Below are positions 1 through 10,419 of a stretch of 64,000 bases of DNA, piece after piece (position 1 is the stretch's first letter; the number at the start of each line of letters is the position of its first letter). Location of the stretch: contig JASJDC010000001.1 of assembly GCA_030065235.1 (NCBI GenBank), forward strand, positions 430,268 to 494,267. The letters are read 5' to 3'. The notes under the pieces are model-generated. The model made no database searches. It was not told where the DNA came from and saw only the letters and a list, made by a program, of their open reading frames with translations. The stretch is from Alphaproteobacteria bacterium. GTDB taxonomy: Bacteria; Pseudomonadota; Alphaproteobacteria; UBA8366; Aestuariispiraceae. Made by a program: the position numbers and the translations under genes.

Positions 1-2
1 AC

Positions 3-962
3 GTACCGGGCGCCGCCGATATGATCCCGATGGCCGACGATATGGTGCGCGTGATCAGCGTGCGCTGCGAAGAGGATTGCCCCATCGTCCATACGCCCTT
101 GCGGCAATTGACCTCGCTGTTTCCCGATCTGGCCATCACGGTGCTGGCGATCATTCGCGGCGGCGCGATGATCATCCCAGAGTCGACCGATCAGATGCTG
201 CCGGGCGACGAGGTTTATTTCTGCGCCGATACCGGCCATGTGCCGCGCGCCATGGCCGCCTTCGGGCATCAAGAACCGGAAACGCATCGGGTGATCATCG
301 CCGGCGGCGGCAATATCGGCGTCTATCTGGCCAAAGAGTTGGAGGACGATCCCGACTACACCGCCAAAGTGATCGAGTTGGACCGAACAAGGGCCCGACG
401 GGTGGCGGAAATGCTGCCGACAACCACCGTCATCCAGGGCGACGGGCTTGAGGCGGAGATCCTGGAAGAAGCGAATGTTGGAATGGCCGAGGCCATTGTC
501 GCCGTCACCGACCATGACGAGACCAACATCCTGGCCTCTCTGCTCGCCAAGCAATATGGCGTCAATCGCGCGGTCTCCTTGATCAACAAATCGAGCTACG
601 GCTCTCTGATAACCACGTTGGGCATCGATGTGGTGGTTAGCCCGCGCGAGATCACCGCCTCGAAGATCTTGCAGCATGTCCGGCGCGGCCGGATCCGCTT
701 CGTCTATTCGATCCGCGACGGGTTCGCCGAGGTGATTGAGGCGGAGGCGCTGCAGACCTCGCCTCTGGTCGGCATGCCGTTGAAAGACGCCAAACTGCCT
801 GACGGCGTGATTGTCGGCGCGGTGGTTCGCAATGGCGGCGAGGTCATTCTGCCGCGCCCGGACACCGAGATCATCGTCGGCGACCATGTCATTATGCTGG
901 TCAGCGCCAAGGCGGTGAAAAAAGTGGAGAAAATGTTCGCCGTTCGCTTGGAATATTTCTGA
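3..962 (+). CDS. trkA: Trk potassium uptake regulatory protein TrkA, 5'-truncated by window edge
   Basis: This is the NAD-binding peripheral subunit that gates Trk-type K+ transporters at the membrane. The frame is open from base 3, so the start lies outside the window. The visible 319 codons cover the end of the first TrkA-C domain, then a second Rossmann (TrkA-N) domain with the glycine-rich stretch IIAGGGNIGVYLAKEL and an acidic residue after the next beta strand (VIELDR), then a final TrkA-C domain. Full TrkA is about 458 aa with a duplicated N/C arrangement, which fits loss of roughly the first 140 residues. In related bacteria it follows ntrYX and precedes hfq, as here. Confidence 0.93.
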   Translation, partial: VPGAADMIPMADDMVRVISVRCEEDCPIVHTPLRQLTSLFPDLAITVLAIIRGGAMIIPESTDQMLPGDEVYFCADTGHVPRAMAAFGHQEPETHRVIIAGGGNIGVYLAKELEDDPDYTAKVIELDRTRARRVAEMLPTTTVIQGDGLEAEILEEANVGMAEAIVAVTDHDETNILASLLAKQYGVNRAVSLINKSSYGSLITTLGIDVVVSPREITASKILQHVRRGRIRFVYSIRDGFAEVIEAEALQTSPLVGMPLKDAKLPDGVIVGAVVRNGGEVILPRPDTEIIVGDHVIMLVSAKAVKKVEKMFAVRLEYF

Positions 963-995
963 TCCCGCGCATCGCTTCGAGAAGGACGCCCCGCC

Positions 996-1865
996 ATGCC
1001 CCGCTACTGTTACGTCAACGGACGTTTTACGCCCCATAATCAGGGCGCGGTCCATATCGAGGACCGCGGCTACCAGTTCGCCGACGGCGTCTATGAGGTC
1101 GTGACGGTGGCTGACGGCAAGCTCGTGGATGAGGAAGGCCACATGGCCCGGCTGGACCGCTCGCTTAAGGAACTGCGCATGCCGGCCCCGATGAAACGCG
1201 CCGTGCTACAGCTTAAAATGCGCGAATTGATCCGTTTGAACGGGCTGACGGACGGGTTGGTGTATATGCAGGTGACGCGCGGCGTCGCCCCTCGTAATCA
1301 CGCCTTTCCGGCCGAGGACACGCCGCCGGCGCTGGTGATGACCACGAAACGCATGGATTTCGCCTCGATGCGCAAATTCACCGACGGGGTATCGGTGGTG
1401 ACGCGGCCGGACCTGCGCTGGGCGCGCTGCGATATCAAAACCGTATCCCTGCTGCCCAACTGTCTGGCCAAGCAAGAGGCCTACGAGGCCGGGGCCTATG
1501 AGGCCTGGCTGGTCAAAGAGAATGGCGAGGTCACCGAAGGGTCCTCGTCGAACGCCTGGATCGTGACCGCCGACGGCAAGCTGATCACACGGCCGCCGAC
1601 CAACGAGATCCTGAATGGCATCACCCGCAGAACCATCATCACGCTCGCCGCAGAGGAAGGCCTGACATTCGAGGAACGGGCCTTTTCAGTCGATGAGGCG
1701 CATGCGGCGGCGGAGTGTTTCGTGTCCAGCGCCACCTCTTTCGTCACCCCGGTGGTGAAAGTAGATGACGCTGTAATTGGCGATGGATCCCCGGGACCGC
1801 TGAGCCGCAAGCTGTTGGACGCCTATAAGGATTATATCGCCGGGCGCCGCGACCGCGCCGCATGA
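996..1865 (+). CDS. dat: D-amino-acid transaminase (PLP fold type IV)
   Basis: 289 aa, full length for the BCAT/D-alanine transaminase family. It moves amino groups between D-amino acids and 2-oxo acids, supplying D-Ala or D-Glu for peptidoglycan. The PLP lysine is about K148 in DIKTVSLLPN, and the family signature EVTEGSSSNAWIV follows about 35 residues later. The N-terminal YVNGRF...IEDRGYQFADGVYE is typical of the Dat subgroup. The stop overlaps the next start as ATGA, implying coupled translation. A branched-chain or 4-amino-4-deoxychorismate lyase role is less likely given the DRGYQFADGVYE motif. Confidence 0.88.
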   Translation: MPRYCYVNGRFTPHNQGAVHIEDRGYQFADGVYEVVTVADGKLVDEEGHMARLDRSLKELRMPAPMKRAVLQLKMRELIRLNGLTDGLVYMQVTRGVAPRNHAFPAEDTPPALVMTTKRMDFASMRKFTDGVSVVTRPDLRWARCDIKTVSLLPNCLAKQEAYEAGAYEAWLVKENGEVTEGSSSNAWIVTADGKLITRPPTNEILNGITRRTIITLAAEEGLTFEERAFSVDEAHAAAECFVSSATSFVTPVVKVDDAVIGDGSPGPLSRKLLDAYKDYIAGRRDRAA

Positions 1866-2554
1866 ATGGAATAAGCCGCACCGCCGAAAAACGCGGCGCA
1901 CGACCGACCGCGCCGCCGACCGCCATTGTCTTCGATTGGGACAACACATTGGTCGACACATGGGCGGTGATCCACACGTCACTGAACGAGACCCTGACGG
2001 CGATGGGTCACGCGCCTTGGCGCATGGAGGAGACCCGGCGCCGGGTCTCCCGATCGCTCCGGGACTCGTTCCCGTCGCTGTTCGGCGATCGTTGGGAAGA
2101 GGCGCGGGACATCTTCTACGCGGCTTTCGAGGCGCATCACCTGGCCGACCTGTCGCCGCTGCCAGGCGCGCCAGAGATCTTGCGGGCGCTGCATGCGCGG
2201 CCCGTTCCGCTTTTCATCCTCTCCAACAAGCAAGGCCGCTATCTGCGCGACGAAATCGAGCATCTCGGTTGGGGCCGCTATTTCACCGCGGTCGGCGGCG
2301 CCGGCGACTTTGCGGTCGACAAGCCGGATCCCGGCGCGCTGACCGCCTTGATGGGCCTGCCGCCCGGCGGCGGCGGCCGTGATATCGTGGTCGTCGGCGA
2401 CACAGTGTCCGACATCGAACTCGCCAATAGGAGCGATTGCGGCGCCGTTCTGTTTAATCCAGACGCCGGCGCCCGTGACCCAAAACTGGATGGGTTACGC
2501 GTTGATCGGGAGATCGACCACCTCTCTAAAACCCTTGATTTATTTGGGCTTTAG
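1862..2554 (+). CDS. HAD-superfamily hydrolase, phosphoglycolate phosphatase-like
   Basis: 230 aa, HAD family with an alpha-helical cap. Motif I is FDWDNT with the nucleophile at D25 and the acid/base at D27; motif II is the serine in FILSNK; the motif III lysine is in VDKPDPGAL; motif IV is VVGDTVSDIELA. All catalytic residues are present, so it should be an active phosphatase on a small phosphorylated metabolite. Substrate cannot be read from sequence; Gph is the nearest named relative. It overlaps the transaminase by 4 bases and is probably co-transcribed with it. Confidence 0.85.
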   Translation: MNGISRTAEKRGARPTAPPTAIVFDWDNTLVDTWAVIHTSLNETLTAMGHAPWRMEETRRRVSRSLRDSFPSLFGDRWEEARDIFYAAFEAHHLADLSPLPGAPEILRALHARPVPLFILSNKQGRYLRDEIEHLGWGRYFTAVGGAGDFAVDKPDPGALTALMGLPPGGGGRDIVVVGDTVSDIELANRSDCGAVLFNPDAGARDPKLDGLRVDREIDHLSKTLDLFGL

Positions 2555-2717
2555 ACATGTTGCAGTGCAACCTAATTTACCCTAATACAGTGATTGCGAT
2601 TGCTGTTCGGCGCAGGGGACGCGTCGTTCGCGATTGATTCTTGTCGGAGCTGCGCTAGAGATATCTTGGTGCATCCGATGCGAAAGCCCGAAAACACGAA
2701 GAAGAAGGGGCATGACC

Positions 2718-2969
2718 ATGTCGTCCGATAAACCGCAAAATCTTCAAGACGCGTTCCTGAACGGCGTGCGCAAGTCGAAAGTGCCGGTGACTGTGTTCTT
2801 GGTGAATGGCGTCAAACTTCAGGGCGTGATCACCTGGTTCGATAATTTCTGCGTCCTGTTGCGTCGGGATCAACTATCCCAGCTCGTCTACAAGCACGCG
2901 ATTTCGACGATCATGCCGTCGCAGCCGTTGAACCTGTTCGAAGCGGGCGAGAAGTCGGACGACGCCTGA
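2718..2969 (+). CDS. hfq: RNA chaperone Hfq
   Basis: 83 aa Sm-like protein that forms hexamers and pairs small RNAs with mRNAs. Sm1 holds [27 protein letters not shown], and Sm2 holds [11 protein letters not shown], matching the YKHA signature. The acidic tail GEKSDDA is short, as in other alphaproteobacteria. An AAGG at 2705-2708 lies about 9 bases before ATG 2718, while the in-frame ATG at 2712 is too close to it, so 2718 is preferred. hflX follows 110 bases later, the usual pairing. Confidence 0.96.
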   Translation: MSSDKPQNLQDAFLNGVRKSKVPVTVFLVNGVKLQGVITWFDNFCVLLRRDQLSQLVYKHAISTIMPSQPLNLFEAGEKSDDA

Positions 2970-2978
2970 TCGGCGTCG
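2960..2978 (+). other. Small hairpin at the hfq stop codon
   Basis: A perfect 7-bp stem (CGACGCC / GGCGTCG) with a 5-base loop that contains the hfq stop codon. No T-run follows directly; TTTTT comes 15 bases later. It could weakly attenuate read-through into hflX or protect the hfq 3' end. It is not a convincing terminator. Confidence 0.35.
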
Positions 2979-3079
2979 CCGTACCCGCGGGATTTTTCAA
3001 ACCCCAACTGGCGTTTCGCTGGGCGCGCTCCTATCTATTGCGCGGAATGGCCACTACTTTCCAACATACGACCGGTTGA

Positions 3080-4474
3080 ATGAGCCGCGTCGATAAATCA
3101 GGCGTGCAGGGCGACGCTCCCGACGGCCGCCGGCGCGCCGTCGTGCTGCATCCCGACATCAGGCCGGCGCAGGGCGAGACACGGTTGCGGGAAGCTGCCG
3201 TGCGTCTCGAGGAGGCCGTCGGTTTGGCCGCCGCCATCGATCTGGCGGTGATCCACGCCGAAACGGTCCGCGTCGACAAGCCAAAGCCGGGGACGCTCTT
3301 CGGAGGCGGCGTCATCGAACGCATCGCCGATCTGGCGGAGAACGCGGCGGCGGAACTGGTGATTGTCGACGGACCGCTGAGCCCGGTTCAGCAACGCAAT
3401 CTAGAGCGCGCGCTGGCCGTCAAGGTCATCGACCGGACAGGCCTGATCCTGGAAATCTTTGGCGCGCGCGCCAAGACGCGGGAAGGGGAGTTGCAGGTCG
3501 AACTGGCGGCCTTAAGCTACCAACGCTCGCGACTGGTGCGCAGTTGGACCCACTTGGAGCGGCAACGCGGCGGGCTGGGCTTTATCGGCGGTCCCGGCGA
3601 AAGCCAGATCGAGCTCGATCGGCGCTTGATCGACGAACGCATCGCCAAGCTGAAACGCCAGTTGGAACAGGTGAAACGCACCCGCGGGCTGCACCGGTCG
3701 GCGCGGGCGCGCGTGCCCTATCCGGTCGTGGCGCTGGTCGGCTATACAAACGCCGGAAAATCGACGCTGTTCAATCGGCTGACCCAAGCGCGGGTCGAAG
3801 CGAAGGACATGCTGTTCGCCACGCTCGACCCCACGATGCGGGCGGTCACGACGCCGAACGGCGCGCGGATCATTCTGTCGGACACGGTCGGCTTCATTTC
3901 AGACCTGCCGACCGATCTTGTCGCGGCGTTCCGCGCCACGCTGGAAGAGGTCGAGACGGCGGATGTCATCCTGCATGTCCGCGACGCCGCCAGCGCCTCC
4001 AGCGAGGCGGAGAAGCAGGATGTCGATCAGGTGATGCGCGCTCTAGGCCGAACCGATTCGGAGAACCAAATCGAGGTCCTGAACAAGATCGATCTGGTCG
4101 ATGCGACAGGCCGGGCCGATCTGGCCGCGAAAGCGGCGCGCACCGCGAATACGGTGATCGCCAGCGCCGTCACAGGCGAGAATTGCGGCGCAATCATGCG
4201 TCAAATCGATGAGTTGATCGCGCGCGGCGCCGCAGAGGTTGAGCTGCACCTGCCGCACAGCGCCGGGGACGCGGTCGCCTGGCTCTATCGCCATGCGGAT
4301 GTTCGAGACCGCTGCGACACCGAAGCCGGCGTCTCTCTGCGTCTGCGCGCCGCCCCGGCGGTCCTGGCGCGGTTCGCCAGCAAATACCCTTCTTTTGCGC
4401 CGACCGCTGGCGTCCACGACCGGGCGGCCGACAAACTGGAGCGACCTGCGACAATCTCGCCATCGGCCGCTTGA
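3080..4474 (+). CDS. hflX: Ribosome-associated GTPase HflX
   Basis: 464 aa. HflX binds the 50S subunit and splits stalled or 100S ribosomes. An N-terminal HflX domain with the glycine-rich KPGTLFGGG...[18 protein letters not shown] is followed by the linker signature [18 protein letters not shown] stretch and [16 protein letters not shown], then a GTPase domain with G1 [10 protein letters not shown]3 [10 protein letters not shown] and G4 NKID. Complete length for the family. Start ATG 3080 is the first methionine of the conserved frame. Its stop codon overlaps the -35 box of the groESL promoter. Confidence 0.95.
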   Translation: MSRVDKSGVQGDAPDGRRRAVVLHPDIRPAQGETRLREAAVRLEEAVGLAAAIDLAVIHAETVRVDKPKPGTLFGGGVIERIADLAENAAAELVIVDGPLSPVQQRNLERALAVKVIDRTGLILEIFGARAKTREGELQVELAALSYQRSRLVRSWTHLERQRGGLGFIGGPGESQIELDRRLIDERIAKLKRQLEQVKRTRGLHRSARARVPYPVVALVGYTNAGKSTLFNRLTQARVEAKDMLFATLDPTMRAVTTPNGARIILSDTVGFISDLPTDLVAAFRATLEEVETADVILHVRDAASASSEAEKQDVDQVMRALGRTDSENQIEVLNKIDLVDATGRADLAAKAARTANTVIASAVTGENCGAIMRQIDELIARGAAEVELHLPHSAGDAVAWLYRHADVRDRCDTEAGVSLRLRAAPAVLARFASKYPSFAPTAGVHDRAADKLERPATISPSAA

Positions 4475-4498
4475 CAGACAGCACGGGCATCCTTATCT
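4471..4498 (+). promoter_or_regulatory. Sigma-70-type promoter of groESL
   Basis: A consensus -35 TTGACA (4471-4476), a 16-base spacer and a -10 TTATCT (4493-4498) lie just before the CIRCE operator. The -35 box shares bases with the hflX stop codon TGA at 4472-4474. Transcription would start at or inside the CIRCE element, so HrcA binding would block it. Confidence 0.75.
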
Positions 4499-4501
4499 CG
4501 C

Positions 4502-4528
4502 CAAGCACTCGCCTCGGGTGAGTGCTAA
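4502..4528. promoter_or_regulatory. CIRCE operator (HrcA binding site)
   Basis: The half-sites CAAGCACTC and GAGTGCTAA are separated by exactly 9 bases, matching the consensus TTAGCACTC-N9-GAGTGCTAA with two mismatches in the left arm. It lies 94 bases upstream of groES. This predicts heat-inducible control by the HrcA repressor, whose gene is not in the window. Confidence 0.93.
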
Positions 4529-4622
4529 CATTCCGCATCTCGACACCGGCGCGCGCTCGCGCGGCCCGTGGAGACGCGGTCTTGAGTTCCAAACTGCGAT
4601 AGCTCGAAAAGGGAGAGCGCAT

Positions 4623-4910
4623 ATGAAATTCCGTCCCCTGCATGACCGTATTCTGGTCAAGCGCGTGGAAGCTGAAGAGAAGTCGGCCGGCGGCATCATC
4701 CTGCCCGACACCGCTCAGGAAAAGCCGATGGAAGGCAAGGTCCTGGCGGTCGGCACCGGCCATAAGGACGAAGACGGCAAGGTCCGCCCGCTGGACGTGA
4801 AGAAGGGCGATCTGGTGCTGTTCGGCAAATGGTCGGGCACCGAAGTGAAGATCGACGGCGACGATCTGTTGATCATGAAAGAGTCCGACGTGATGGGCGT
4901 GATCGGCTGA
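4623..4910 (+). CDS. groES: Co-chaperonin GroES
   Basis: 95 aa, full length. It forms the heptameric lid of the GroEL folding chamber. [20 protein letters not shown] is the canonical N-terminus, the mobile loop is SAGGIILPD, and the C-terminal [15 protein letters not shown] strand is intact. The AGGGAG ribosome site at about 4610-4617 fixes ATG 4623; the open frame extends upstream but has no homology there. Followed by groEL after 63 bases. Confidence 0.97.
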   Translation: MKFRPLHDRILVKRVEAEEKSAGGIILPDTAQEKPMEGKVLAVGTGHKDEDGKVRPLDVKKGDLVLFGKWSGTEVKIDGDDLLIMKESDVMGVIG

Positions 4911-4916
4911 CCCTAG

Positions 4917-6602
<1,686 letters not shown>

Positions 6603-6654
6603 GTTGACGGGTGCTTATCTAAGCGACTCAGCTTATTGAAGGTCGAGTTTGGAG

Positions 6655-6684
6655 GGGCGGCGCTTCGGCGTCGCCCTTCTTTTT
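6655..6684 (+). terminator. Rho-independent terminator of groESL
   Basis: A 9-bp stem GGGCGGCGC / GCGTCGCCC with one G-U pair is capped by a TTCG tetraloop and followed by TTCTTTTT. It starts 52 bases after the groEL stop, so it ends the groESL transcript. Confidence 0.93.
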
Positions 6685-6734
6685 GATCACCTTGAAGCGT
6701 CAAAATCTTATTTAAATCAAAGAATTGCCGCCCG

Positions 6735-7559
6735 ATGTTGACTCTTGATCCAGACCGCGTCACGGACTTTCTGAAAGAATCGGCGGCGCTCGACGTGTTG
6801 CCGCGATTCCGCGCGCTTCAGCGCCATGAAGTGATGGAGAAGAAGCCGGGCGATGTGGTGACCGTCGCAGATATCGAGGCGGAGCATCGGCTGACGCCCC
6901 AGCTTGAAGGGTTGGTTCCCGGCTCTCTTGCGATCGGGGAGGAGGCGGTATCACGCGACGCCCGCATCCTGGCGCGGTTCGAAGAGGATGCGCCGATCTG
7001 GCTGATCGATCCGATCGACGGGACGCACAATTTCACCCAAGGCGATCCGCGTTTCTGCATGATGGTGGCGCTGGTCGCTAAGAACGAGACGGTTTGGAGT
7101 TGGATCTACGATCCGACCACCGAACGGATTGCGATCGCGGAAAAAGGCGCGGGGGCGCGGTTGAACGGCGCGGTTCTGCAGGCGCCGCCGCCGCGGCCGG
7201 CCAATGAAATGGTCGGTCAGGTCAATTACGGCTCGTTTGAGAAGGCGCATCGCGGCGAAATCCGATCCTTGGTTACATCGTCCTTCGGCGGCGAGGACAA
7301 GCTGCGCTGCGCCGGGCACGACATGCTCGGCCAGTGCCTGGGCGCGCGGGATTTCGCGCTATATCGCCGGCTCTGGAGTTGGGATCACGCGCCTGGCGTG
7401 CTGATCCTGCGGGAATCGGGCGGCGTCGCGGAGCGCTTGGATGGCGGTGCGTACCGGCCGCGCGACCGGGTCAAGCATCTGCTGACGGCGCGCAATCGGG
7501 AGACGTGGGAGCAGGTCAGGGACGTGCTGATGGGCGCCGGGCGCCCGCTGGCGGAATGA
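6735..7559 (+). CDS. Inositol monophosphatase family protein
   Basis: 274 aa, SuhB/CysQ-type Mg2+-dependent phosphatase. Metal ligands lie in GEEAVS (site 1) and LIDPIDGTHNFTQG (DPIDGT motif); the C-terminal second motif WSWDHAPGVLILRESGG is also complete. Substrate could be inositol phosphate, PAP or fructose-1,6-bisphosphate; the sequence does not decide. It follows the groESL terminator, so it probably has its own promoter. Confidence 0.88.
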   Translation: MLTLDPDRVTDFLKESAALDVLPRFRALQRHEVMEKKPGDVVTVADIEAEHRLTPQLEGLVPGSLAIGEEAVSRDARILARFEEDAPIWLIDPIDGTHNFTQGDPRFCMMVALVAKNETVWSWIYDPTTERIAIAEKGAGARLNGAVLQAPPPRPANEMVGQVNYGSFEKAHRGEIRSLVTSSFGGEDKLRCAGHDMLGQCLGARDFALYRRLWSWDHAPGVLILRESGGVAERLDGGAYRPRDRVKHLLTARNRETWEQVRDVLMGAGRPLAE

Positions 7560-7751
7560 CGGGCGGGTTCGGCCGTGCGCGGCGTGACATTTCGTCAGGG
7601 GCGGCCGCCGCAATGCAACAAGGTCGCGCGCGTCGCCCGACCGGACTTGCGCGCGCTCAAACGCCGCTTACAGTGTGCGCGCCGAACGAGACGCGCGGTC
7701 GACTTTCCGCCGGACCGCGGGCGACAAAAAAGAGACACAAGGGGACGGAAT

Positions 7752-8624
7752 ATGGCGAAGACAGCCTTCATTGGACTGGGTGTGATGGGCTATCCGATGG
7801 CCGGACATCTGAAATCGAAAGGCGGGCATGAGGTCACCGTCTTTAACCGCACGACCGCCAAGGCGGAACGCTGGGCCGACGAGCATGGCGGGGATTTCGC
7901 CGCAACGCCGCGCGAAGCCGCGGAAGGCGCCGATTTCGTCTTCACCTGCGTCGGGAATGATGACGATCTCCGAAACGTCGTGCTCGGCGCGGATGGGGTG
8001 CTCGCCGGGATGCGGTCGGGCGCGGTCCTGGTCGACAACACCACCGCCAGCGCCGAAGTCGCCCGCGAATTGGCTGCGGTCGCTGCGGAACAAGGCGTCG
8101 GCTTCATCGACGCGCCCGTCTCCGGCGGTCAGGCCGGCGCTGAAAACGGCGCTCTGACAGTGATGTGCGGCGGCGACAAAGGCGTCTATGACAAGGCCGA
8201 GCCGGTCATCATGGCCTTCGCCCGAGCCTGCCGCCTGATGGGCGAGAGCGGCGCCGGGCAATTGACCAAGATGGTCAATCAGATCTGCATCGCCGGCCTG
8301 CTGCAGGGCCTGTCGGAAGGCGTGAATTTCGGCATGAAGGCTGGATTGGACATGGAGGCGGTCCTAGATGTGATATCGAAAGGCGCCGCCGGTTCCTGGC
8401 AGATGGAGAATCGCGGCGGCACCATGAGCAAGGGCGCGTTCGATTTCGGTTTCGCGGTGGACTGGATGCGGAAGGACCTCGCCATTTGCCTGAATGAGGC
8501 CAATCGCAACGGCGCACGGTTGCCGGCGACCGCCCTGATCGACCAGTTCTACGCCCAGGTGCAGCAGCGCGGCGGCGGGCGCTGGGATACGTCGAGCCTT
8601 GTGCATCTCTTGGCGACAGATTGA
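7752..8624 (+). CDS. NAD(P)-dependent beta-hydroxyacid dehydrogenase (3-hydroxyisobutyrate dehydrogenase family)
   Basis: 290 aa. The N-terminal Rossmann motif is FIGLGVMGYPMAGHL, the substrate signature is DAPVSGGQAGAENG, and the catalytic lysine is in GAGQLTKMVNQI (K of TKMVNQ). These place it among 3-hydroxyisobutyrate / tartronate semialdehyde / glyoxylate reductases; the exact substrate is open. GGGGACGGA at 7741-7749 supports ATG 7752, although the frame is open further upstream. Confidence 0.9.
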   Translation: MAKTAFIGLGVMGYPMAGHLKSKGGHEVTVFNRTTAKAERWADEHGGDFAATPREAAEGADFVFTCVGNDDDLRNVVLGADGVLAGMRSGAVLVDNTTASAEVARELAAVAAEQGVGFIDAPVSGGQAGAENGALTVMCGGDKGVYDKAEPVIMAFARACRLMGESGAGQLTKMVNQICIAGLLQGLSEGVNFGMKAGLDMEAVLDVISKGAAGSWQMENRGGTMSKGAFDFGFAVDWMRKDLAICLNEANRNGARLPATALIDQFYAQVQQRGGGRWDTSSLVHLLATD

Positions 8625-8652
8625 CGCCTGATCGGATTCGGAGCATCGAACC

Positions 8653-9888
8653 TTGCCAGACGAGATCGTGAAACCTGCAGCCTTCAAAGAATCGGCGGTC
8701 CACGAGATCAGCGATTGGATCATCGAATCATCGCTGAACGGGATCGGCGCCGACATGCTGATCAAGGGCTTCTGCGAACGTCTCAACGCCGCCGGTTTGC
8801 CCATGGACCGGTGCAGCGTCGCGATGTCTTTTCTGCATCCGATGTTTCGGGCCTTCAGCGTGAATTGGAGCACCGATCGCGGCGTACAGCGCAATCGCTT
8901 TCCGCATGCCGGCGCCCAGACGGACGCCTGGAAGAAGAGCCCCTTCAAGGCCATGCTGGACAGCGACGACCATGATATCCGGCTGCGGATCAAAGACGGC
9001 GAGGGCATGCGCTTCAGCGTCATCCCGGAATTGAAGGAGCGCGGCTTCACCGACTATTACACGACGATCACAAGCTTCACCTGGCCGCAATCCAAGGCCC
9101 GCAGTTTTCTCGACGGCAGCATGTCGAGCTGGGCGACGAAACACCCGGACGGATTCGATGACAGCCATATCGAGGCCTTGCGCCGATTGATCCCACGTCT
9201 TGGGCTTGGGCTGAAGATCTATGCGCGCGAGGCGACGACGCATAATGTGGTTAGCGCCTATCTCGGCAATCACGCCGGCAGCCGCGTTTTGGACGGCCAG
9301 TTCAAGCTGGGTGACGGCGATGAGATCAACGCGGCGATCTGGTTCAGCGACCTGCGCGGCTCGACCGAGGCGGCGGACCGGATGCCGGCGGAACTGTTCC
9401 TGACCAGGCTGAACCGCTATTTCCAATGCACCGCCGGCGCCGTGATGGATCATGGCGGCGAGGTGCTGCGATTCATCGGCGATGCGGTGCTGGCGATTTT
9501 CCCGATTTCCGGCCCCGGCGGCGCCGAGCGCGCGGCCCGCATGGCCATCTCGGCGGCGCGGGACGCTATTCGGCGCATTGAGGAGGACAACAAAAAACCG
9601 CCGGACGACGACCCGGAACCGCTGGATTTCGGCTTGGGCCTGCATATGGGCGATGTCTATTACGGAAATATCGGCGTCGTCGACCGGGTCGAGTTCTCCG
9701 TCATCGGCCATACCGCAAACGAAGCGGCGCGGCTTCAAGACCTGACCAAGGAGCTGCATCGCACGGTGATCGTGTCGGACAGTTTCGCCAGCGTCGCCAC
9801 CGAGGACTGGGAGGCGATGGGCAGCTATCAACTTCGCGGCGTCGCCGAACCGCAGCCGATATACGCCATGAAGATCGAGGGCGACTGA
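8653..9888 (+). CDS. Adenylate/guanylate cyclase, class III, with uncharacterised N-terminal domain
   Basis: 411 aa. The C-terminal catalytic domain (about 222-405) carries both metal aspartates, D233 in WFSDLRGST and D277 in RFIGDAVLAIF, plus the EFSVIGHTANEAARLQ stretch. About 200 N-terminal residues show no known sensor motif and no membrane segment, so this is a soluble cyclase. The start appears to be TTG 8653, supported by CGGAG at 8639-8643 with 9-base spacing; no ATG is in register nearby. It probably makes cAMP; the substrate-selecting residues were not checked. Confidence 0.85.
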   Translation: MPDEIVKPAAFKESAVHEISDWIIESSLNGIGADMLIKGFCERLNAAGLPMDRCSVAMSFLHPMFRAFSVNWSTDRGVQRNRFPHAGAQTDAWKKSPFKAMLDSDDHDIRLRIKDGEGMRFSVIPELKERGFTDYYTTITSFTWPQSKARSFLDGSMSSWATKHPDGFDDSHIEALRRLIPRLGLGLKIYAREATTHNVVSAYLGNHAGSRVLDGQFKLGDGDEINAAIWFSDLRGSTEAADRMPAELFLTRLNRYFQCTAGAVMDHGGEVLRFIGDAVLAIFPISGPGGAERAARMAISAARDAIRRIEEDNKKPPDDDPEPLDFGLGLHMGDVYYGNIGVVDRVEFSVIGHTANEAARLQDLTKELHRTVIVSDSFASVATEDWEAMGSYQLRGVAEPQPIYAMKIEGD

Positions 9889-10005
9889 TCGCGTTCAAGA
9901 TCAAAGGATCTTTCGCCCCTTGGTTTAGACCAGTAGGCCTCGACCCACGCCAATGCGGAGCGCGTGAAAGGGCGCGCCATTTCAGTGCAGCCGGTGATCG
10001 CACCG

Positions 10006-10377
10006 TCAAGCGGCTAGGTCCTGGGCGATCATCAATGCATTCCCATCAGGGTCGTAGAAAGTCGCCGTGCTCACCATTCCCTCTATGGTCTCCGTCGGCC
10101 CGTCGAAAACCGCGCCCGCCGTCTCCAAGTTAGTGCGGGCGGTCTCTATGTCGGCGACGCCAAAGACAGGGACCATATTCCCAGGCTTTGGTTCTGTTTG
10201 CTCCCCAAGGCCAAGAGTGACGCCGTCGACATTCGTCCGCAATTCAGACCATCCGACTTCGTCACTATGGTAAAGGAGTTCGAATCCCAAGGTATCCTCG
10301 TACCACTGGGCGCTGACATGTCGGTCGCGCACTGACATAGCGAGCGTGATCGTCTTTTCCAACGCGACGGTAGACAT
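10006..10377 (-). CDS. VOC-family (glyoxalase/bleomycin-resistance fold) protein
   Basis: 123 aa, one VOC domain with paired beta-alpha-beta-beta-beta units: LAMSVRDRHVSAQWYEDTLGFELL and a C-terminal FYDPDGNALMIAQDL. A glutamate near the end of typical enzymes is replaced here by LMIAQ, so catalytic status is unclear. GAGAAGGAAA sits just before the ATG. Divergent from an HxlR regulator with a palindrome between them, which suggests the regulator controls this gene. Confidence 0.83.
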   Translation of the reverse strand: MSTVALEKTITLAMSVRDRHVSAQWYEDTLGFELLYHSDEVGWSELRTNVDGVTLGLGEQTEPKPGNMVPVFGVADIETARTNLETAGAVFDGPTETIEGMVSTATFYDPDGNALMIAQDLAA

Positions 10378-10402
10378 TGCGCTTTCCTTCTCTGAAAAAT
10401 TA

Positions 10403-10415
10403 TATAGTTACTATA
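10403..10415. promoter_or_regulatory. Candidate HxlR operator
   Basis: A perfect 13-base palindrome TATAGT-T-ACTATA lies between the divergent VOC and HxlR genes and ends 4 bases before the HxlR start codon. HxlR regulators usually bind AT-rich palindromes in such gaps, so autoregulation and control of the VOC gene are likely (inference). Confidence 0.55.
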
Positions 10416-10419
10416 CTTT

